DNA of 61,785 bases from Kineosporia sp. NBRC 101731 (GCF_030269305.1 NZ_BSTC01000024.1:1-61785); one strand, 5' to 3'; counted from the stretch's first letter, positions 44,555 to 55,100 are shown. Translations and numbers: made by a program. The notes: generated by a model from the sequence alone, not told the origin.

Positions 44555-45639
44555 CGGGCTCCTCCACGCGAGGCCGCGACCTCGACCATCGACGCGAGCC
44601 GCTCGTCGGCGTCGCGGATCCCGAACCGGGCCGCCGCGTCGCCCATGGCACTCAGCCGTCCCGGATCGCTCAGCAGGGGCAGCAGAGTGGTCTCGACCCA
44701 GCGCAGGTCGCACGCGTCGTTGTCGACGAGGAGACCTCCGCCCGCCCGCACCACCGGCTCCGCGTTGAGACGCTGCTCACCGTTGCCGATCGGCAGGGGC
44801 ACGTACGCCGCGGGCAGGCCCAGGGCGGTGACCTCGCTGACGTTGCCGGCACCGGACCGGCACACCACGGCGTCGGCCGCCGCGTAGGCCAGGTCCATCC
44901 GGTCCAGGTACGGGCTGACGACGTAGCCGGCGGGCTGCTCCCCCGGGAACGACACGGTCTTGTCCCGGCCCGAGGTGTGCAGTACCTGGATGCCGGCTGC
45001 GGTCAGCATCTGCGCCGCCGCGCCGAACGTGTCGTTCAGCTGCTGCGCGCCGAGCGAACCGCCGGTGACGAAGAGCGTGGTCTGGTGCGGCTTCAGGCCC
45101 AGGGCCACCCGCGCGGTCTCCCGCTGTTCCTGACGGTCCAGACCGGTGATCTGGGTGCGCAGCGGCAACCCCATCACCTGTCCCCCGCGCAGCGGCGTGT
45201 CCGGGAAGGTGACGCCGACGTAGGGGGTGAACCGGGCTCCGAGCTTGTTCGCCAGGCCGGGCCGGGCGTTGGCCTCGTGCACCACGAACGGCACTTTCTT
45301 CAGCCGCGCCGCGATGTAGGCCGGCGACGACACGTAGCCGCCGAAACCGACCAGCACGTCCGCGTCGTCCAGCACCGCGGCGGCCGCGTCGATGGCCGCC
45401 TTCAGACGCTGGGGCAGGCGGAGCAGGTCGGCCGAAGGCCGCCGGGGCATCGGCACGCGCGGCATCAGCTGGAGGTCGTAACCGGCGGCCGGGACCAGCC
45501 GGGCCTCCAGGCCCTCGGCCGTACCCAGCGCGGTGATCCGGGTGTCCGGGTCCCGGCGGCGCAGGCAGTCGGCCAGGGCCAGCAGCGGGGCGATGTGGCC
45601 GGTGGTCCCGCCACCGGCGAGAACGACGGAGAGGCTCAT
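44551..45639 (-). CDS. murG: undecaprenyldiphospho-muramoylpentapeptide beta-N-acetylglucosaminyltransferase
   Basis: A membrane-associated GT28 glycosyltransferase that makes lipid II from lipid I. The 362-residue protein shows LAGGGTTGHIAPLLALAD at the N-terminus, FVVHEANARPGLANKL, VTGGSLGAQQLNDTF, and the donor-site VCRSGAGNVSEVTALGLPAAYVPLP. The start overlaps the ftsW stop and the stop overlaps murC. Confidence 0.97.
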   Translation of the reverse strand: MSLSVVLAGGGTTGHIAPLLALADCLRRRDPDTRITALGTAEGLEARLVPAAGYDLQLMPRVPMPRRPSADLLRLPQRLKAAIDAAAAVLDDADVLVGFGGYVSSPAYIAARLKKVPFVVHEANARPGLANKLGARFTPYVGVTFPDTPLRGGQVMGLPLRTQITGLDRQEQRETARVALGLKPHQTTLFVTGGSLGAQQLNDTFGAAAQMLTAAGIQVLHTSGRDKTVSFPGEQPAGYVVSPYLDRMDLAYAAADAVVCRSGAGNVSEVTALGLPAAYVPLPIGNGEQRLNAEPVVRAGGGLLVDNDACDLRWVETTLLPLLSDPGRLSAMGDAAARFGIRDADERLASMVEVAASRGGAR

Positions 45640-46904
45640 CGGTTCCTCCCCTCACGCCGGACCGGCAGCACGGCCAGCGACCGCTGCACCAGGCCGACCC
45701 GGGCGGCCAGGGCCTGCGCGGCCCCGGTCTCCCGCCGGGCGAACCCGAGCACCATGCCGAGGGCCGCGAGCATCGTGATGAGTGCCGTACCGCCGCTGGA
45801 GACCAGCGGCAGCGGCATCCCGACGATCGGCAGCAGGCCGATGACCCCACCGATATTGATGACGGAGTGGGTGACCACCCAGATCAGAACTCCCGAAGTA
45901 GCAATTTTCACGAACAGGTCGTCGGTGCGCAGCACGATCCGGGCCAGGCCGAGACACAGGGTCAGCAGCAGGCCGATCACGAGCAGCGTCCCGACCAGGC
46001 CGAGCTCCTCGCCGACGATGGCGAAGATGAAGTCGTTGTGCGCCTCGGGCAGCAGGCCCCACTTCTCCCGGCTGGCACCGAGGCCCACGCCCCACCACCC
46101 GCCGGAGGCCAGGGCCCACTGGCCGTGCACGCTCTGGAAGCAGGCGCCCATGGCGTCTGCGCTGGTGGCGGAGCAGCCGTTCAGCCAGCTGCCGATCCGG
46201 TCGAGGCGGTTGTCGGTCTGCGCCAGCACGAGCACCGCCAGCAGCAGCACACCGGAGGCCGCGGCGAAGATCCGCAGCGGAGCGCCGGCGACGAAGAGCA
46301 GCCCGGCCATGATCGCCATGACCACCATCGCCGTACCCAGGTCTTTTCCGCCGAGGATGAGCATGAGCAGCACACCGGCGCCCGGCACCACCGGGATCAG
46401 GGCGTGCAGCGGCTGGTCCATCAGCGGGCGCTTGCGCACCAGCACCGTGGCGCCCCAGACGACCAGGGCGAACTTGCCGACCTCGGCGGGCTGCAGGGTG
46501 AACCCGGCGATCAGGATCCAGCCGTGGTTGCCCTTGGTGCCGACACCGATGCTGGGCACGAAGGTGAGCATCTGCAGCACGAACGACACGAGCAGCAGCG
46601 GCCAGCCCAGTACCTGCCACGTGCGCACCGGAATGCGCATGGCCACGAGCATCGCGGGCACGCCGATCGCGGCGAACATGAGCTGCCGCCAGAACTCGGT
46701 GAACGGAGAGGCCCCGTCGGCGATCGACTCGACGCTGGAGCTGGACAGCACCATCACCAGGCCGATGCAGGTCAGCGTTACGGTCGCCCCGAACACCAGG
46801 TAGTACGAGGTGAGTGGCGAGTTCAGCCGACCGGCGACGCGGTGCGACAGCGAGTCCCCGTCGGAGGCCCCACCGATCAGCGGCGGATCGACGGTCACCG
46901 TCAC
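45636..46904 (-). CDS. ftsW: lipid II polymerase FtsW (SEDS family)
   Basis: A polytopic SEDS glycosyltransferase that polymerises septal lipid II with its partner FtsI. The 422-residue protein has about ten membrane helices. Family marks are GTKGNHGWILIAGFTLQPAEVGKFALV, LGGKDLGTAMVV, HNDFIFAIVGEELGLVG and the C-terminal GGVIGLLPIVGMPLPLVSSGGTALI. The GTG start overlaps murD (GTGA). Confidence 0.96.
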   Translation of the reverse strand: MTVTVDPPLIGGASDGDSLSHRVAGRLNSPLTSYYLVFGATVTLTCIGLVMVLSSSSVESIADGASPFTEFWRQLMFAAIGVPAMLVAMRIPVRTWQVLGWPLLLVSFVLQMLTFVPSIGVGTKGNHGWILIAGFTLQPAEVGKFALVVWGATVLVRKRPLMDQPLHALIPVVPGAGVLLMLILGGKDLGTAMVVMAIMAGLLFVAGAPLRIFAAASGVLLLAVLVLAQTDNRLDRIGSWLNGCSATSADAMGACFQSVHGQWALASGGWWGVGLGASREKWGLLPEAHNDFIFAIVGEELGLVGTLLVIGLLLTLCLGLARIVLRTDDLFVKIATSGVLIWVVTHSVINIGGVIGLLPIVGMPLPLVSSGGTALITMLAALGMVLGFARRETGAAQALAARVGLVQRSLAVLPVRREGRNR

Positions 46905-48358
46905 GCGGGCACGTCTTTCAGGGCGAGGGCGAACGCCTGCCCCCGGGCCGAGAACGGCTCGCCCTCGGGGGCCGCGAGAACCGGCGAGTAGAGCACCGTG
47001 TCGCCGGGCCGGGCCAGGTCGCCGGCGCGTTCGACGGCGGACCGCATCACCGGCTCGATCTCGGGCATCCCCCCAGTCTCGGGGACGGCCGCATCCAGGA
47101 CCGGGACATCCGGGGCGTGTCGGCCGAGGGCCTCACGCAGCGCGGAAGTGCCGTCACCGGGCAGCAGCACGACCCCGCGCAGCCGGGTCGCGTACTTCTC
47201 CACCACCGCGTCCAGGTCGTCCGGGGCCGGTCCGTAGCCACCCGCGATCCAGACCACGGAGGCGAAACTCGCCAGCCCGGCCGCGGCCGCGTAGGCGTCG
47301 GTGGCCGACGAGTCGTCCACCCAGTCAACGTCGTTCGTCTTGCTCAGCAGGTTCAGCCGGTGCGGCAGCGGGTAGTAGTGACGCAGCCCGTCACGCACGG
47401 CCGAGGGGACGACGCCGTACGCCCGCGCCAGCGAGGCGGCGGCCAGGGCGTTGAGCACGTTGTGCGCGGCCAGCACGCCGGCCCCGGCGGTGCGCACGTC
47501 GTCGATCGTGCCGAGCTCGGCGGCCGCGGTGGCCCGCTGGGGCACGAAGGCCCGGTCGCAGAGCACGTCCTCGACCAGGCCGAGCATCGACACGGCGGGC
47601 ACCCCACCGCTGAAACCGATGGCGCGGGCGCCCTCGATCACCTCGGCGTCGCGCACCAGCTGCTCGGTGGTCCCGTCGGCGACGTTGTAGACGCAGGCGA
47701 TCTCGGTGTTGCGGTAGACCAGTCCGCGCGCGGCCAGGCTGCCGGTGTCGGCCGGGCCGACGTTCAGGCACACCGATGCCAGCGGCTGCACGCTGGACGA
47801 CCAGCGCAGCTGGAACGCCGACAACTGCACGGCGAGCACGTCGTACGGCTCCGGGTGCAGTACCGATTCCAGCAGCGAGGTGCCGGCCTGCCCGGTGGAG
47901 GTGGCGCGCCGGCCGTCGGCCGCCAGCATGGTGGCCAGCATCGTGGTGGTGGTGGCCTTGCCCCGGGTGCCGGTGACGGTCAGCCAGGGAGCCGGCTTCT
48001 CCGCGGGCCGCAGACGCCAGGCCAGCTCGGCCTCGGCCCAGACCGGGATACCCGCGGCGAGCGCACCGGCGAGCACCGGCTGGTCGTCGGCCCAGCCCGG
48101 CGAGACGATCAGCAGCTGAGCAGGCTCACCGTCCACGGTGGGCAGGGCGGTGACGTGCTCGGCACCGAGGCGGGTGTCCGCGCCCAGCATGCCCAGGACG
48201 GTGCCGCGCTCCCCGCGGGAACCGGCGTCGGTGTGGTCCACCACGACCACCTGGGCGCCCCGCTCGAGCAGGGCGTCCGCACAGGCGAAACCGGAGATCC
48301 CGATCCCGGCGACGACGACCCGCAGGCCGTTCCACTCGTTGGCCGCAGGGTCGCTCAT
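46901..48358 (-). CDS. murD: UDP-N-acetylmuramoylalanine--D-glutamate ligase
   Basis: Adds D-glutamate to UDP-MurNAc-L-Ala. The 485-residue ATP-dependent ligase has the N-terminal [21 protein letters not shown], the ATP loop [13 protein letters not shown] (Arg and Ala in place of the usual Asn and Thr), and [15 protein letters not shown] for the usual DSKATN block. ATG at 48358 overlaps the mraY stop; the frame is open further upstream. Confidence 0.95.
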   Translation of the reverse strand: MSDPAANEWNGLRVVVAGIGISGFACADALLERGAQVVVVDHTDAGSRGERGTVLGMLGADTRLGAEHVTALPTVDGEPAQLLIVSPGWADDQPVLAGALAAGIPVWAEAELAWRLRPAEKPAPWLTVTGTRGKATTTTMLATMLAADGRRATSTGQAGTSLLESVLHPEPYDVLAVQLSAFQLRWSSSVQPLASVCLNVGPADTGSLAARGLVYRNTEIACVYNVADGTTEQLVRDAEVIEGARAIGFSGGVPAVSMLGLVEDVLCDRAFVPQRATAAAELGTIDDVRTAGAGVLAAHNVLNALAAASLARAYGVVPSAVRDGLRHYYPLPHRLNLLSKTNDVDWVDDSSATDAYAAAAGLASFASVVWIAGGYGPAPDDLDAVVEKYATRLRGVVLLPGDGTSALREALGRHAPDVPVLDAAVPETGGMPEIEPVMRSAVERAGDLARPGDTVLYSPVLAAPEGEPFSARGQAFALALKDVPA

Positions 48359-49440
48359 ATACCCACCACCCACTCGGCGTAGAAGACCCCGAGACCGAGT
48401 GCCACGAAGAGCCCGGCGATGATCCAGAACCGGATGACGATGGTGACCTCGCCCCACCCGACCAGTTCGAAGTGGTGTTGCAGGGGCGCCATGCGGAACA
48501 CCCGTCTCCCGGTCAGTTTGAACGAGCCGACCTGGATGATGACCGACAGCGTGATCATGATGAACAGGCCGGCCAGCGGCACGAGCAGCAGCTCGGTGCG
48601 GGTGGTGATGGCCAGGCCGGCCAGGCCGCCGCCGAGGGCGAGCGAGCCGGTGTCACCCATGAAGATCTTGGCCGGTGAGGCGTTCCACCAGAGGAAGCCG
48701 AAGCAGGCACCCATCACACAGGCCGCGACCACCGCCAGGTCACGCGGATCGCGCACCTCGTAGCACTGCGGTCCGGCGCCGGTGGCGAGCTGGCACGACT
48801 GGTTGGACTGCCAGATGCCGATCATCACGTAGCCGCCGAACACCATCACGCTGGCGCCGGTGGCCAGGCCGTCCAGGCCGTCGGTCAGGTTCACGCCGTT
48901 GCTGGCGCCCGCGATGATGATGTAGGTCCAGGCGATGTAGAGGATCAGCCCGATCACCGGCCCGGCAAAGGCCAGGTCGACCGCGGTGTCGCGGATGAAC
49001 GAGATCGCCGTGGTGCCCGGGGTACGGAAACCGTTGTCCGGGAACTGGAGCGTCAGGACCGCGAAGGTCACCGAGACGAACGACTGCCCGGCGAGCTTGC
49101 CGCCGGCCGTCAGTCCCAGACTTCGCTGCCTGCTGATCTTGATGAAGTCGTCGAGGAATCCGACCAGACCCAGACCCGTCATCAGGTAGAGCACCAGGAC
49201 GCCCGACATCGTCGGGCCGTCCAGGGTGACGGCGTGCGCCACCGTGTAACCGGTCAGGGTGGCGAGGATGATGACCGCGCCACCCATGGTCGGGGTGCCC
49301 CGCTTGACGTGGTGCGAGGTCGGGCCGTCGTCCCGGACGAACTGACCGTAACGGCGCTTGACCAGGAACCGGATGAAGATCGGGGTTCCGAAGAGCGCAA
49401 AGATCAGCGATACGGCCGCGGCGATCAGGACCGTTCTCAC
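48355..49440 (-). CDS. mraY: phospho-N-acetylmuramoyl-pentapeptide transferase
   Basis: A polytopic enzyme (361 residues, about ten helices) that transfers phospho-MurNAc-pentapeptide to undecaprenyl phosphate, making lipid I. It has [13 protein letters not shown], the catalytic-site GFLDDFIK (Asp-Asp), [10 protein letters not shown] and the C-terminal [13 protein letters not shown]. The GTG at 49440 overlaps a TGA in the preceding short frame, as if an upstream gene once ended there. Confidence 0.97.
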   Translation of the reverse strand: MRTVLIAAAVSLIFALFGTPIFIRFLVKRRYGQFVRDDGPTSHHVKRGTPTMGGAVIILATLTGYTVAHAVTLDGPTMSGVLVLYLMTGLGLVGFLDDFIKISRQRSLGLTAGGKLAGQSFVSVTFAVLTLQFPDNGFRTPGTTAISFIRDTAVDLAFAGPVIGLILYIAWTYIIIAGASNGVNLTDGLDGLATGASVMVFGGYVMIGIWQSNQSCQLATGAGPQCYEVRDPRDLAVVAACVMGACFGFLWWNASPAKIFMGDTGSLALGGGLAGLAITTRTELLLVPLAGLFIMITLSVIIQVGSFKLTGRRVFRMAPLQHHFELVGWGEVTIVIRFWIIAGLFVALGLGVFYAEWVVGI

Positions 49441-49596
49441 GACGCTGCCTCGGTCTCTCTCGTTCGTGTGGGGGTGGTAGCCGGCGTGCTGCCGGGGGAA
49501 GCAGTGATCGAGCCGGACATCAGACGGACGGTCTCCTGTACGTGCCGGGGGCCCATGGGGCGGCGCTCACGGTACCGAGCCTGCGCGGTGCGCGCG
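49437..49596 (-). other. gap between murE and mraY where murF is expected; 27-codon frame
   Basis: This 156-nt interval replaces murF of the standard dcw order. It contains a short frame of 27 codons (ATG at 49520, stop 49437-49439), rich in Ser, Thr and Pro, whose TGA overlaps the mraY GTG (GTGA). This is the junction normally seen between consecutive dcw genes. AGGAG lies 13 nt before its ATG, too far for a strong ribosome site. It may be a remnant of a lost gene. Confidence 0.45.
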
Positions 49597-51222
49597 TCAC
49601 CGGTTCTGGCCCTGGGGCACCGGGGCGGCCACATTGCCGCCGGCCCGCCCGAGCACCTCGGCGAGCACCTCCCGGTCGTCGAACGGGTGCTTGACCCCCG
49701 CGATCTCCTGGCCCCGCTCGTGCCCCTTGCCCGCGACCAGCACGATCCCGTCCGGCCCGGCGAGCCGGACGGCGGTCTCGATCGCCTGACGGCGGTCGGC
49801 GATCTCGAGCACATCAGGGGTGGCAGAGCCGGTCCCGCTCACCGATCGTGCCCCTTCGAGCACCGATGCGCGGATGTCGGCGGGGACCTCGGACCGGGGG
49901 TTGTCGTCGGTGACGACCACCACGTCGGCGTGACGGGCGGCCTCGGCGCCCATCTTCGGGCGCTTGGCGCGGTCGCGGTCGCCACCGGCGCCGAGCACCA
50001 CCACCAGCGGCCCTCCGGCCGCCCCCAGGGAGGGCCGCAGGGCGCGCAGAGCGGTCGCCACGGCGTCGGGGCTGTGGGCGTAGTCGACAACGGCCAGGGG
50101 CTGCCCGGGGGCGCCGCGGGAGATGAGCTCCATCCGGCCCGGCACCGCGGGGGCGTCGGCCAGCCAGCGGGCGGCATCAGCCGGCTCGGTGCCCCCGGCC
50201 ACCAGCATGAGCAGCGCGAGCACGGTGTTCGCCACGTTGAACTCACCCGGCAGCGGACAGCGGGCGTCCACGCTCACGCCGTCCGGGCCGGTCAGGACGA
50301 AGTCGGTGCCCCCGTCGTGCGGGCGGGCGGCGGTCACGCGCCAGTCGGCCTCGTCGATGGCGGTGCCCCCCGTGGTGGGGCTCGCGTCGTCGGTCGCCGT
50401 CCAGGGACCCACGGTGGTGAAGGTCACGACCGGGACCCCCGCCTCGCGGGCCAGCCGGCGTCCCCACTCGTCGTCCACGCAGATCACCCCCTGCCGCGAG
50501 CGCTCCGGGGAGAACAGCTGCGCCTTCGCGGCGAAGTAGTCGTCCATCGTGGGGTGGAAGTCGAGGTGGTCCTGGCTGAGGTTGGTGAACCCGGCCACGT
50601 CGAAGCGGATGCCGTCGACCCGGCCGAGGGTGATCGCGTGGCTGGAGACCTCCATCGAGCAGACGTCCACGCCCCGGGCCACCATCGTCGCCATCAGGGC
50701 GGCCAGGTCGGGGGCCTCCGGGGTGGTGCGCACGCTGTCGACCTGCTCGTCGAGGAACCGGGTCGTCACGGTGCCGATCATCCCGGTACGACGCTGCCCG
50801 GCCCGCAGCGCGCCGTCCAGCAGGAATGTCGTGGTGGTCTTGCCGTTGGTGCCGGTGACGCCGAACATCAGCATCTTCTCGGCGGGGCGGCCGAACACCC
50901 AGGCAGCCAGGTCGCCGAGTACCTGGCGGGGATGGGGAACGATCACCGCCGGCAACCCGGCGGCAGCCGCCAGTTCCGCCCCGTCGGGATCGGTCAGCAC
51001 CGCCGTCGCGCCCAGTTCCGCGGCCCCGGCGGCGAAACGGGCGCCGTGGGTGCGAGCGCCGGGCAGCGCGGCGTACAGATCACCGGGTCGGACCGCCCGG
51101 GAATCCAGGCAGACACCAGTGATCACGACGTCACGCGCAGTGTCCGGCACAGTGGTACCGAGGACGCTCGCGACGTCGACGAGGGAACGGGCAGGCGCGG
51201 GTTCGCGCAGCGGGGCCGGCAC
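49597..51222 (-). CDS. murE: UDP-N-acetylmuramoyl-tripeptide synthetase (diaminopimelate-adding MurE)
   Basis: Adds the third stem residue to UDP-MurNAc-L-Ala-D-Glu. The 541-residue ligase shows VCLDSRAVRPGDLYAALPG, the ATP loop FGVTGTNGKTTTTFLL, and DHLDFHPTMDDYF. DNPRSE near the C-terminus is the diaminopimelate specificity motif. It follows ftsI by 31 nt. No MurF domain is fused. Confidence 0.95.
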   Translation of the reverse strand: MPAPLREPAPARSLVDVASVLGTTVPDTARDVVITGVCLDSRAVRPGDLYAALPGARTHGARFAAGAAELGATAVLTDPDGAELAAAAGLPAVIVPHPRQVLGDLAAWVFGRPAEKMLMFGVTGTNGKTTTTFLLDGALRAGQRRTGMIGTVTTRFLDEQVDSVRTTPEAPDLAALMATMVARGVDVCSMEVSSHAITLGRVDGIRFDVAGFTNLSQDHLDFHPTMDDYFAAKAQLFSPERSRQGVICVDDEWGRRLAREAGVPVVTFTTVGPWTATDDASPTTGGTAIDEADWRVTAARPHDGGTDFVLTGPDGVSVDARCPLPGEFNVANTVLALLMLVAGGTEPADAARWLADAPAVPGRMELISRGAPGQPLAVVDYAHSPDAVATALRALRPSLGAAGGPLVVVLGAGGDRDRAKRPKMGAEAARHADVVVVTDDNPRSEVPADIRASVLEGARSVSGTGSATPDVLEIADRRQAIETAVRLAGPDGIVLVAGKGHERGQEIAGVKHPFDDREVLAEVLGRAGGNVAAPVPQGQNR

Positions 51223-51253
51223 AGTCGTGAATCTATCCGGTTTCGGGGACCTC

Positions 51254-53569
51254 TCAGGACCACTCGAGCGGAACGTCGGGCATCTTCGCCCCCGTCGGCT
51301 CGATGCCCTGCAGGGTCAGCGCGTAGGACATGATCTGCTGGAAGACGGGCGCCGCCAGGATGCCGCCGTAGTGACCGTTCTGGGGCTGCTGCACAAAGAC
51401 CGCGACCACCAGGGCCGGGTCGTCCGCCGGGGCCATCCCTACGAAACTGGCCGTGTACCCGTTGTAACAGCCGCAACTCTCGTCGTAGGCCTGCGCCGTA
51501 CCGGTCTTGCCCGCCACCCGGTAGCCGGGGATCTCGGCGTTGACCGCCGTACCGCCCTCACCGACGACGCTCTCCAGCATCAGGCGGACCTGCTCGGCCG
51601 TCCGGGTGCTGACCACCCGGGTCTTCTTGCCCTCGGGCTCCGGCTCGAGCTTGCCGTCGGCCCCGGTGACGGCCTTCACCAGTTTCGGCTGCACCCGCAC
51701 ACCGTCGTTGGCGATGGTGGCGAAGACCTCGGCCGACTGCAGTGCGGTCACCGACAGGCCCTGACCGAACATCACGTTCAGCCGGGTGCGGCCGTCCCAC
51801 TTGTCGGGGGTGCTGAGGATGCCCGCCGACTCGGTCATGCCGACCCCGGTCTTGCTGCCGATGCCGAACTTGGTCAGGTAGTCGTACATCGTCTGCGCGG
51901 ACATCTTCTCGCCGACCTTGACCGTGCCGATGTTCGACGACTTCGCCAGAACCCCGGCGAAGGTCAGCTTCTCGACGCCGTGCTCCTCGGAGTCGCGGAT
52001 CACGCCGGCGGCGCCCCGGTCGAGCCGGTTGGGCACCGTGATGTGGCTCGACGGCGTGGCCACGCCCTCCTCGATGGCAGCCGCGGCCGTGATCACCTTG
52101 CTGGTCGACCCAGGCTCGAAAACGTCGGTGAGAGCACGGTTCCCGAGATCGGCCGCCTTGGCCTTGTTGGGCGTGTTGGCGTTGTAGGTGGGAGCGTCGG
52201 CCAGAGCCAGGATCTCCCCGGTCTTGATGTCGAGCGCCACCAGCGTCGCGGAGGCGGCGTTGGCGTCCTTGACCACCTTGTCCAGCGCTTCCTGCGACTT
52301 CCACTGCAGGTCACGGTCGAGCGTGAGCTGGATGTCCTTGCCGTCGACCGGTTCGGTCTCGGTGGTCATCCCGGTGGCGATCTGCTGACCGCCCTTGCCC
52401 TTCTCGTAGGTGAGCGTGCCGTCGGTGCCGTTCAGCAGCTCGTCCTGCGACCTCTCGATGCCGGACTGGGCCTCGCCCTGGCTGTTGATGAAGCCCAGCA
52501 CGTTCGACGCGACCGCGTCGGCCGGGTAGGTGCGGCGACTGGCCGACTCGCTGAAGATTCCCGGGATGTCGAGAGCCGAGACATCGCGCCAGACGGTGGG
52601 TTCCACGTCCTTGGCGACGTAGTTGAAGCGCTTGTTGCCGGCCAGCGTCTGAGCGACCTCGGCGACCGGCTGGTTCAGGACCGGCGCGATCTTCCGGGCC
52701 GCCCCGACGGCGCCCTTCTCGTCGTTCGGCACCTTGGCCGTCTCGTTGTACGCGGACACCAGGGTCTGGTCGACGGTGATGTTGCGCCGTTCCACCGTGG
52801 TGGCCAGGACGCTGCCGTTCGTGTCGAGAATGTCGCCGCGGTGCGCGGGCAGGGGTTTGGTGATCGAGCGACTCTCCAGCGCCTCGGCCGACAGCTTCTC
52901 GGCGTCGATCGCCTGTAGCTGGACGAGCTTTCCGGCGAACACGAGAAAGATCAGGACGACGACACTGGTGACCCAGCGCAGCCGTACGTCCGGGCTGCCG
53001 GACCGGGGTGGTCCCAGGAGGGGGCGCCGGGGGCCACCGGGACCGCCCGGACCACGCCCGCCGGTACGGCGCCTGGCTTGCGTACGAGCGGTTCTCACCG
53101 CCGGACCGAGCGCCGAGCGGGTCAGCGTACGGGCGGCCCTCTTCGCGCCCGGCCTCGGACCAGTCCGCCGGGCAACGGGTTTCGCACCGGTCCGCGGAGC
53201 CTTCTTCGGCTCGGGTTTCCGGCTGACGGCCTTCTTCGCCGCCGACTTCCCGGTGGCGGCCCGTCCGGCTGATCCGGCCTTTCCGGCTGATCCGACCTTT
53301 CCGGTCGGACCCCGGCGGGCCGGTGGGCTCTTTCGGGGCGGTTGACTACGAGGCTGGCCGCTACGGGCCTGAGAGGCATCCCCACGCATGGTGTTCCTGG
53401 CACTTCCCGACGAGACGCCGGACGTGCCGGACACGGATCCCGTCCTCGCGGACGACTGACCGGACGGTTGATCGCGTCCTGTTCTCTGCACCTTCCGGGC
53501 CGGTGTGGTGGCGCGTCCCGAACCCCGAGGGTCCCCGGACCGGGCGGCCGCGCCACCACCGGTACTCAT
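51254..53569 (-). CDS. ftsI: septal penicillin-binding protein FtsI (PBP3) with long basic N-terminus
   Basis: The division transpeptidase that cross-links septal peptidoglycan with FtsW. All transpeptidase motifs are present: SxxK in EPGSTSKVI, SxN in KSSNIGT, KTG in AGKTGTAQ. A PBP dimer domain begins near RGDILDTNGSVLATTV. One membrane helix lies at about residues 199-216. The about 195-residue cytosolic N-terminus is very rich in Arg, Lys, Gly and Pro. The ATG overlaps the ftsL stop (ATGA). Total 771 residues. Confidence 0.95.
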   Translation of the reverse strand: MSTGGGAAARSGDPRGSGRATTPARKVQRTGRDQPSGQSSARTGSVSGTSGVSSGSARNTMRGDASQARSGQPRSQPPRKSPPARRGPTGKVGSAGKAGSAGRAATGKSAAKKAVSRKPEPKKAPRTGAKPVARRTGPRPGAKRAARTLTRSALGPAVRTARTQARRRTGGRGPGGPGGPRRPLLGPPRSGSPDVRLRWVTSVVVLIFLVFAGKLVQLQAIDAEKLSAEALESRSITKPLPAHRGDILDTNGSVLATTVERRNITVDQTLVSAYNETAKVPNDEKGAVGAARKIAPVLNQPVAEVAQTLAGNKRFNYVAKDVEPTVWRDVSALDIPGIFSESASRRTYPADAVASNVLGFINSQGEAQSGIERSQDELLNGTDGTLTYEKGKGGQQIATGMTTETEPVDGKDIQLTLDRDLQWKSQEALDKVVKDANAASATLVALDIKTGEILALADAPTYNANTPNKAKAADLGNRALTDVFEPGSTSKVITAAAAIEEGVATPSSHITVPNRLDRGAAGVIRDSEEHGVEKLTFAGVLAKSSNIGTVKVGEKMSAQTMYDYLTKFGIGSKTGVGMTESAGILSTPDKWDGRTRLNVMFGQGLSVTALQSAEVFATIANDGVRVQPKLVKAVTGADGKLEPEPEGKKTRVVSTRTAEQVRLMLESVVGEGGTAVNAEIPGYRVAGKTGTAQAYDESCGCYNGYTASFVGMAPADDPALVVAVFVQQPQNGHYGGILAAPVFQQIMSYALTLQGIEPTGAKMPDVPLEWS

Positions 53570-54051
53570 CGCGCCGGCTCACCCGACGCCGAAGAGGCCT
53601 TCTCCGCCGCGGGGGAGGTCGCCGCCTCCGGCTCACCCTTCACACTGCCGTTGTCGGGGTCGATGAACGCCGGGTTCGGCGCGGGCACCATGCCGAGCTT
53701 CTTCGCCTTGTCGGCGAGCTTGCCCGGGGCGCTCTGCGATTCGACCTGCTCGGTCAGCGACTGCTGCTGATCGGCCAGTTCCCGCTGCTTCTGCTGCAGT
53801 CCGGTGAGTTCGTAGGCGCCCTTGCCGATGCTGATGTTGAGCAGCAGCAGGGCCAGGAGTCCGGCGCCGAGCAGGCCGACGCACAGCAGGGCGAGCCCGG
53901 TCCGCGAACGCCGGGGTGCGGGAACGACCCGCAGACGGGGGCGCGGAACACGCAGCGGCGGCCGGGCCGGTTGCCGGATGTTCTGCCGGGCTGCCGCGGC
54001 GCCCGAAAGGTATTCCGGTGCAACCCTCGCGGTCGCGGTGCTGGTGCTCAT
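53566..54051 (-). CDS. ftsL: FtsL-like divisome protein
   Basis: A small bitopic protein of 161 residues. One helix ([21 protein letters not shown], about residues 50-72) is followed by a leucine/glutamine-rich coiled coil ([19 protein letters not shown]) and a Pro/Ala/Ser-rich tail. FtsL sequences are poorly conserved; the position between rsmH and ftsI and the topology support the call. It should form a complex with FtsQ and a DivIC/FtsB protein. The ATG overlaps the rsmH stop. Confidence 0.85.
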   Translation of the reverse strand: MSTSTATARVAPEYLSGAAAARQNIRQPARPPLRVPRPRLRVVPAPRRSRTGLALLCVGLLGAGLLALLLLNISIGKGAYELTGLQQKQRELADQQQSLTEQVESQSAPGKLADKAKKLGMVPAPNPAFIDPDNGSVKGEPEAATSPAAEKASSASGEPAR

Positions 54052-55100
54052 CCTGCGTCCCCTCCTCGTTGCCTGCGATAGCCCACAACATCTTTCGCGG
54101 AGGCGGCCGGCGCCTCCCGGAGCCGTTCCACCGCCCGCAGCTTGGCCGAACCCGCGCGCGGGTTCTCCGCCATCTCCGCCTCGTCCGGAACCTCGGCACC
54201 CCGGGTCAGCAGCTGCATGCGCGGGGCGTGCCCCTCGAGCTCGACCGGCAAACCGGGCGGCGTGGTGCTGCGCACCTGCTCCGCGAACACCCGTTTCACG
54301 ATGCGGTCTTCCAGGGAGTGGTAGGCGAGCACGGCGATCCGGCCGCCGACGGCGAGCGCGTCCACCGCCGCGGGCACGGCCCGCTGCAGCACCTCGAGTT
54401 CCTGGTTGACCTCGATCCGCAGCGCCTGGAACGTGCGCTTGGCGGGGTTGCCACCGGTGCGCCGGGTGGCGGCCGGCACGTTGTCCCGGACCAGTTCCAC
54501 CAGCCGGGCGCTGGTCGTGAACGGACGAGTGGTCCGCTCGCGCACGATCGCCGAGACGATGCGCTTGGCGAAACGCTCCTCACCGTAGTCACGCAGGATC
54601 CGGACCAGGTCGGGAGCGGCGTAGGTGTTCAGGACGTCGGCCGCGGAGACACCCGCGGTCTGGTCCATCCTCATGTCCAGCGGCGCGTCCACCGCATAGG
54701 CGAAGCCCCGGTCGCTCTCGTCCAACTGGAGGGACGAGACGCCGAGGTCCATCAGGACCCCGTCGACCTTGCCGATCCCCAGATCGGCGAGGACCTGGGG
54801 GATGTCGTCGTAGACGGCGTGCGCGAGGCGCACGCGGTCGCCGAAACCGGTCAGGCGGCGGCCTGCCAGTTCCAGGGCCTGCGGGTCGCGGTCGATACCG
54901 ACCAGCGTGGCCTGCGGGCAGGCTGTGAGCAGGGCCTCGCTGTGGCCACCCATACCGAGCGTGGCGTCCACCACGATCGATCCGGGCCTGTCCAGCGCGG
55001 GCGCCAGCAGTTCGACACAGCGGTCGCGCATGACGGGGACATGTCGTTCGTGGGCCTCGGCGACATCGTTCACCGGGCCGGCCGGGTCAGGGCTGGTCAT
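54048..55100 (-). CDS. rsmH: 16S rRNA (cytosine(1402)-N(4))-methyltransferase
   Basis: A SAM-dependent methyltransferase for C1402 of 16S rRNA. The 350-residue protein has [30 protein letters not shown] (SAM site), [22 protein letters not shown], and [18 protein letters not shown] is 5 nt before ATG 55100. It is separated from mraZ by an unusually large gap of 465 nt. Confidence 0.96.
   Translation of the reverse strand: MTSPDPAGPVNDVAEAHERHVPVMRDRCVELLAPALDRPGSIVVDATLGMGGHSEALLTACPQATLVGIDRDPQALELAGRRLTGFGDRVRLAHAVYDDIPQVLADLGIGKVDGVLMDLGVSSLQLDESDRGFAYAVDAPLDMRMDQTAGVSAADVLNTYAAPDLVRILRDYGEERFAKRIVSAIVRERTTRPFTTSARLVELVRDNVPAATRRTGGNPAKRTFQALRIEVNQELEVLQRAVPAAVDALAVGGRIAVLAYHSLEDRIVKRVFAEQVRSTTPPGLPVELEGHAPRMQLLTRGAEVPDEAEMAENPRAGSAKLRAVERLREAPAASAKDVVGYRRQRGGDAG

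Noticed and set aside
44524-46803. Plus-strand open frame of about 759 codons across murG and ftsW
   Set aside because: It is antisense to two well-supported essential genes and is low-complexity; a composition artefact.
49437-49596. murF hidden in the gap between murE and mraY
   Set aside because: The interval is only 156 nt; MurF needs about 450 residues, and MurE and MraY are of normal length with no fusion.
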